This document shows, piece after piece, positions 63,745 to 64,000 of a DNA stretch of 64,000 nt. The stretch is from positions 62,001-126,000 of the forward strand of contig NZ_JAAXOX010000008.1 of the NCBI RefSeq assembly GCF_012396125.1. The letters run 5' to 3'. The translations under genes were made by a program, and so were the position numbers. The notes under the pieces are model-generated. The model did no database searches, was not told where the DNA came from, and saw nothing but the letters and a program-made list of their open reading frames with translations. Position 1 is the stretch's first letter, and every line of letters begins with the position of its first letter. Source of the DNA: Cellulomonas denverensis. GTDB taxonomy: Bacteria; Actinomycetota; Actinomycetes; Actinomycetales; Cellulomonadaceae.

Positions 63745-64000
63745 TGAACGAGGCCCGCGTGAAGAAGCGCATGTCGAACAAGAAGTACCTGGCGATCTGG
63801 GTGCCGGTGCTGGCCGTGGTGACCCTGGTCGCCGTGGTGGCCAACGTCGCCCTGGTCGTCGCGGGCGGCTGGGTCGCCTCGCAGTTCGGGTCCGGGACCT
63901 ACACCTTCACCAACGCCGAGGAGTCGGCGGGCTGGGACACCGAGTACTACACCGCCGACTACGGCAGCATCGAGGAGGTCGACGCCGCCGCCGAGGCGCT
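63744..64000 (+). CDS. Membrane-anchored GH3 family enzyme, 3' end missing
   Basis: The first 85 codons of a gene that runs off the window. A basic start (KKRMSNKKY) is followed by one long hydrophobic helix (about residues 16-40) and then GTYTFTNAEESAGWDTEYYTADYGS, which matches the N-terminal extension of large actinobacterial GH3 glucosidases as I recall them. The signal-anchor lacks a cleavage site or lipobox. The identification rests on this short stretch plus the GH3 gene upstream. Confidence 0.6.
   Translation, partial: MNEARVKKRMSNKKYLAIWVPVLAVVTLVAVVANVALVVAGGWVASQFGSGTYTFTNAEESAGWDTEYYTADYGSIEEVDAAAEA

Overview
The window is very GC-rich DNA with almost continuous coding sequence. 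It comes from an actinomycete, most likely a plant-polysaccharide-degrading member of the Micrococcales (Cellulomonadaceae or Promicromonosporaceae type). The taxon is inferred from gene content: a bldC homologue, genes for DUF3145 and DUF3052 proteins, a PucR-type regulator beside fabD-fabH-acpP-fabF, AceE-type pyruvate dehydrogenase, an LAxTG-anchored surface protein and many glycoside hydrolases. No rRNA, CRISPR array, transposon or prophage was seen.

Layout. 1-6 kb: the 3' part of a GH13 alpha-glucosidase/amylase, dgt, a zinc alcohol dehydrogenase and dnaG. 6-12 kb (minus strand): a large sortase-anchored surface protein, a SNF2 helicase, tRNA-Asn, a small unknown protein and a CAT-anticodon tRNA that looks like tRNA-Ile2. 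12-27 kb: a hemicellulose locus. One minus-strand operon encodes a Dpp/Opp-type ABC importer, a GH2 beta-mannosidase and a CE7 acetyl esterase. It diverges from a ROK repressor and a GH36 alpha-galactosidase, with a perfect 12-bp palindrome inside the operon promoter. A LacI-like sensor lacking a DNA-binding domain and a second ROK protein follow as a divergent pair. The enzyme set fits uptake and breakdown of acetylated galacto(gluco)mannan.

27-35 kb: a complete kdp potassium operon (extra 27-residue membrane peptide, kdpF, A, B, C, D, E). 35-36 kb: a cyclic-di-GMP-I (GEMM) riboswitch directly in front of a bldC-like gene. 36-40 kb: a self-regulated operon of a degenerate ABC ATPase, a YhgE/Pip membrane protein and TetR, with a 14-bp palindromic operator. 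40-44 kb: peptide deformylase, DUF3145, and a three-gene extracytoplasmic flavin/electron-transfer cassette (FMN-binding lipoprotein, ApbE, NqrB/RnfD-ferredoxin reductase fusion). 44-50 kb: type II fatty acid synthesis genes with their PucR/FasR/MabR-type regulator and a good match to a MabR operator. 50-55 kb: a highly structured repeat-bearing intergenic region, aceE, DUF3052, an AhpE-like peroxiredoxin and tRNA-Val. 55-60 kb: RidA, a ClbS/DfsB protein, a PAP2-diacylglycerol kinase fusion, two exported proteins, methionine aminopeptidase and a small XRE regulator. 60-64 kb: a lipoprotein GH3 enzyme, a small lipoprotein and the start of a membrane-anchored GH3 enzyme that runs off the window.

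Two themes recur. Many single genes have a TANNNT-like -10 box ending 6-7 nt before the start codon and no Shine-Dalgarno sequence, the arrangement of leaderless mRNAs. Operon-internal genes instead overlap by 4 nt (ATGA/GTGA) or carry clear GGAGG-type sites. All calls come from reading the sequence; no database search was run.
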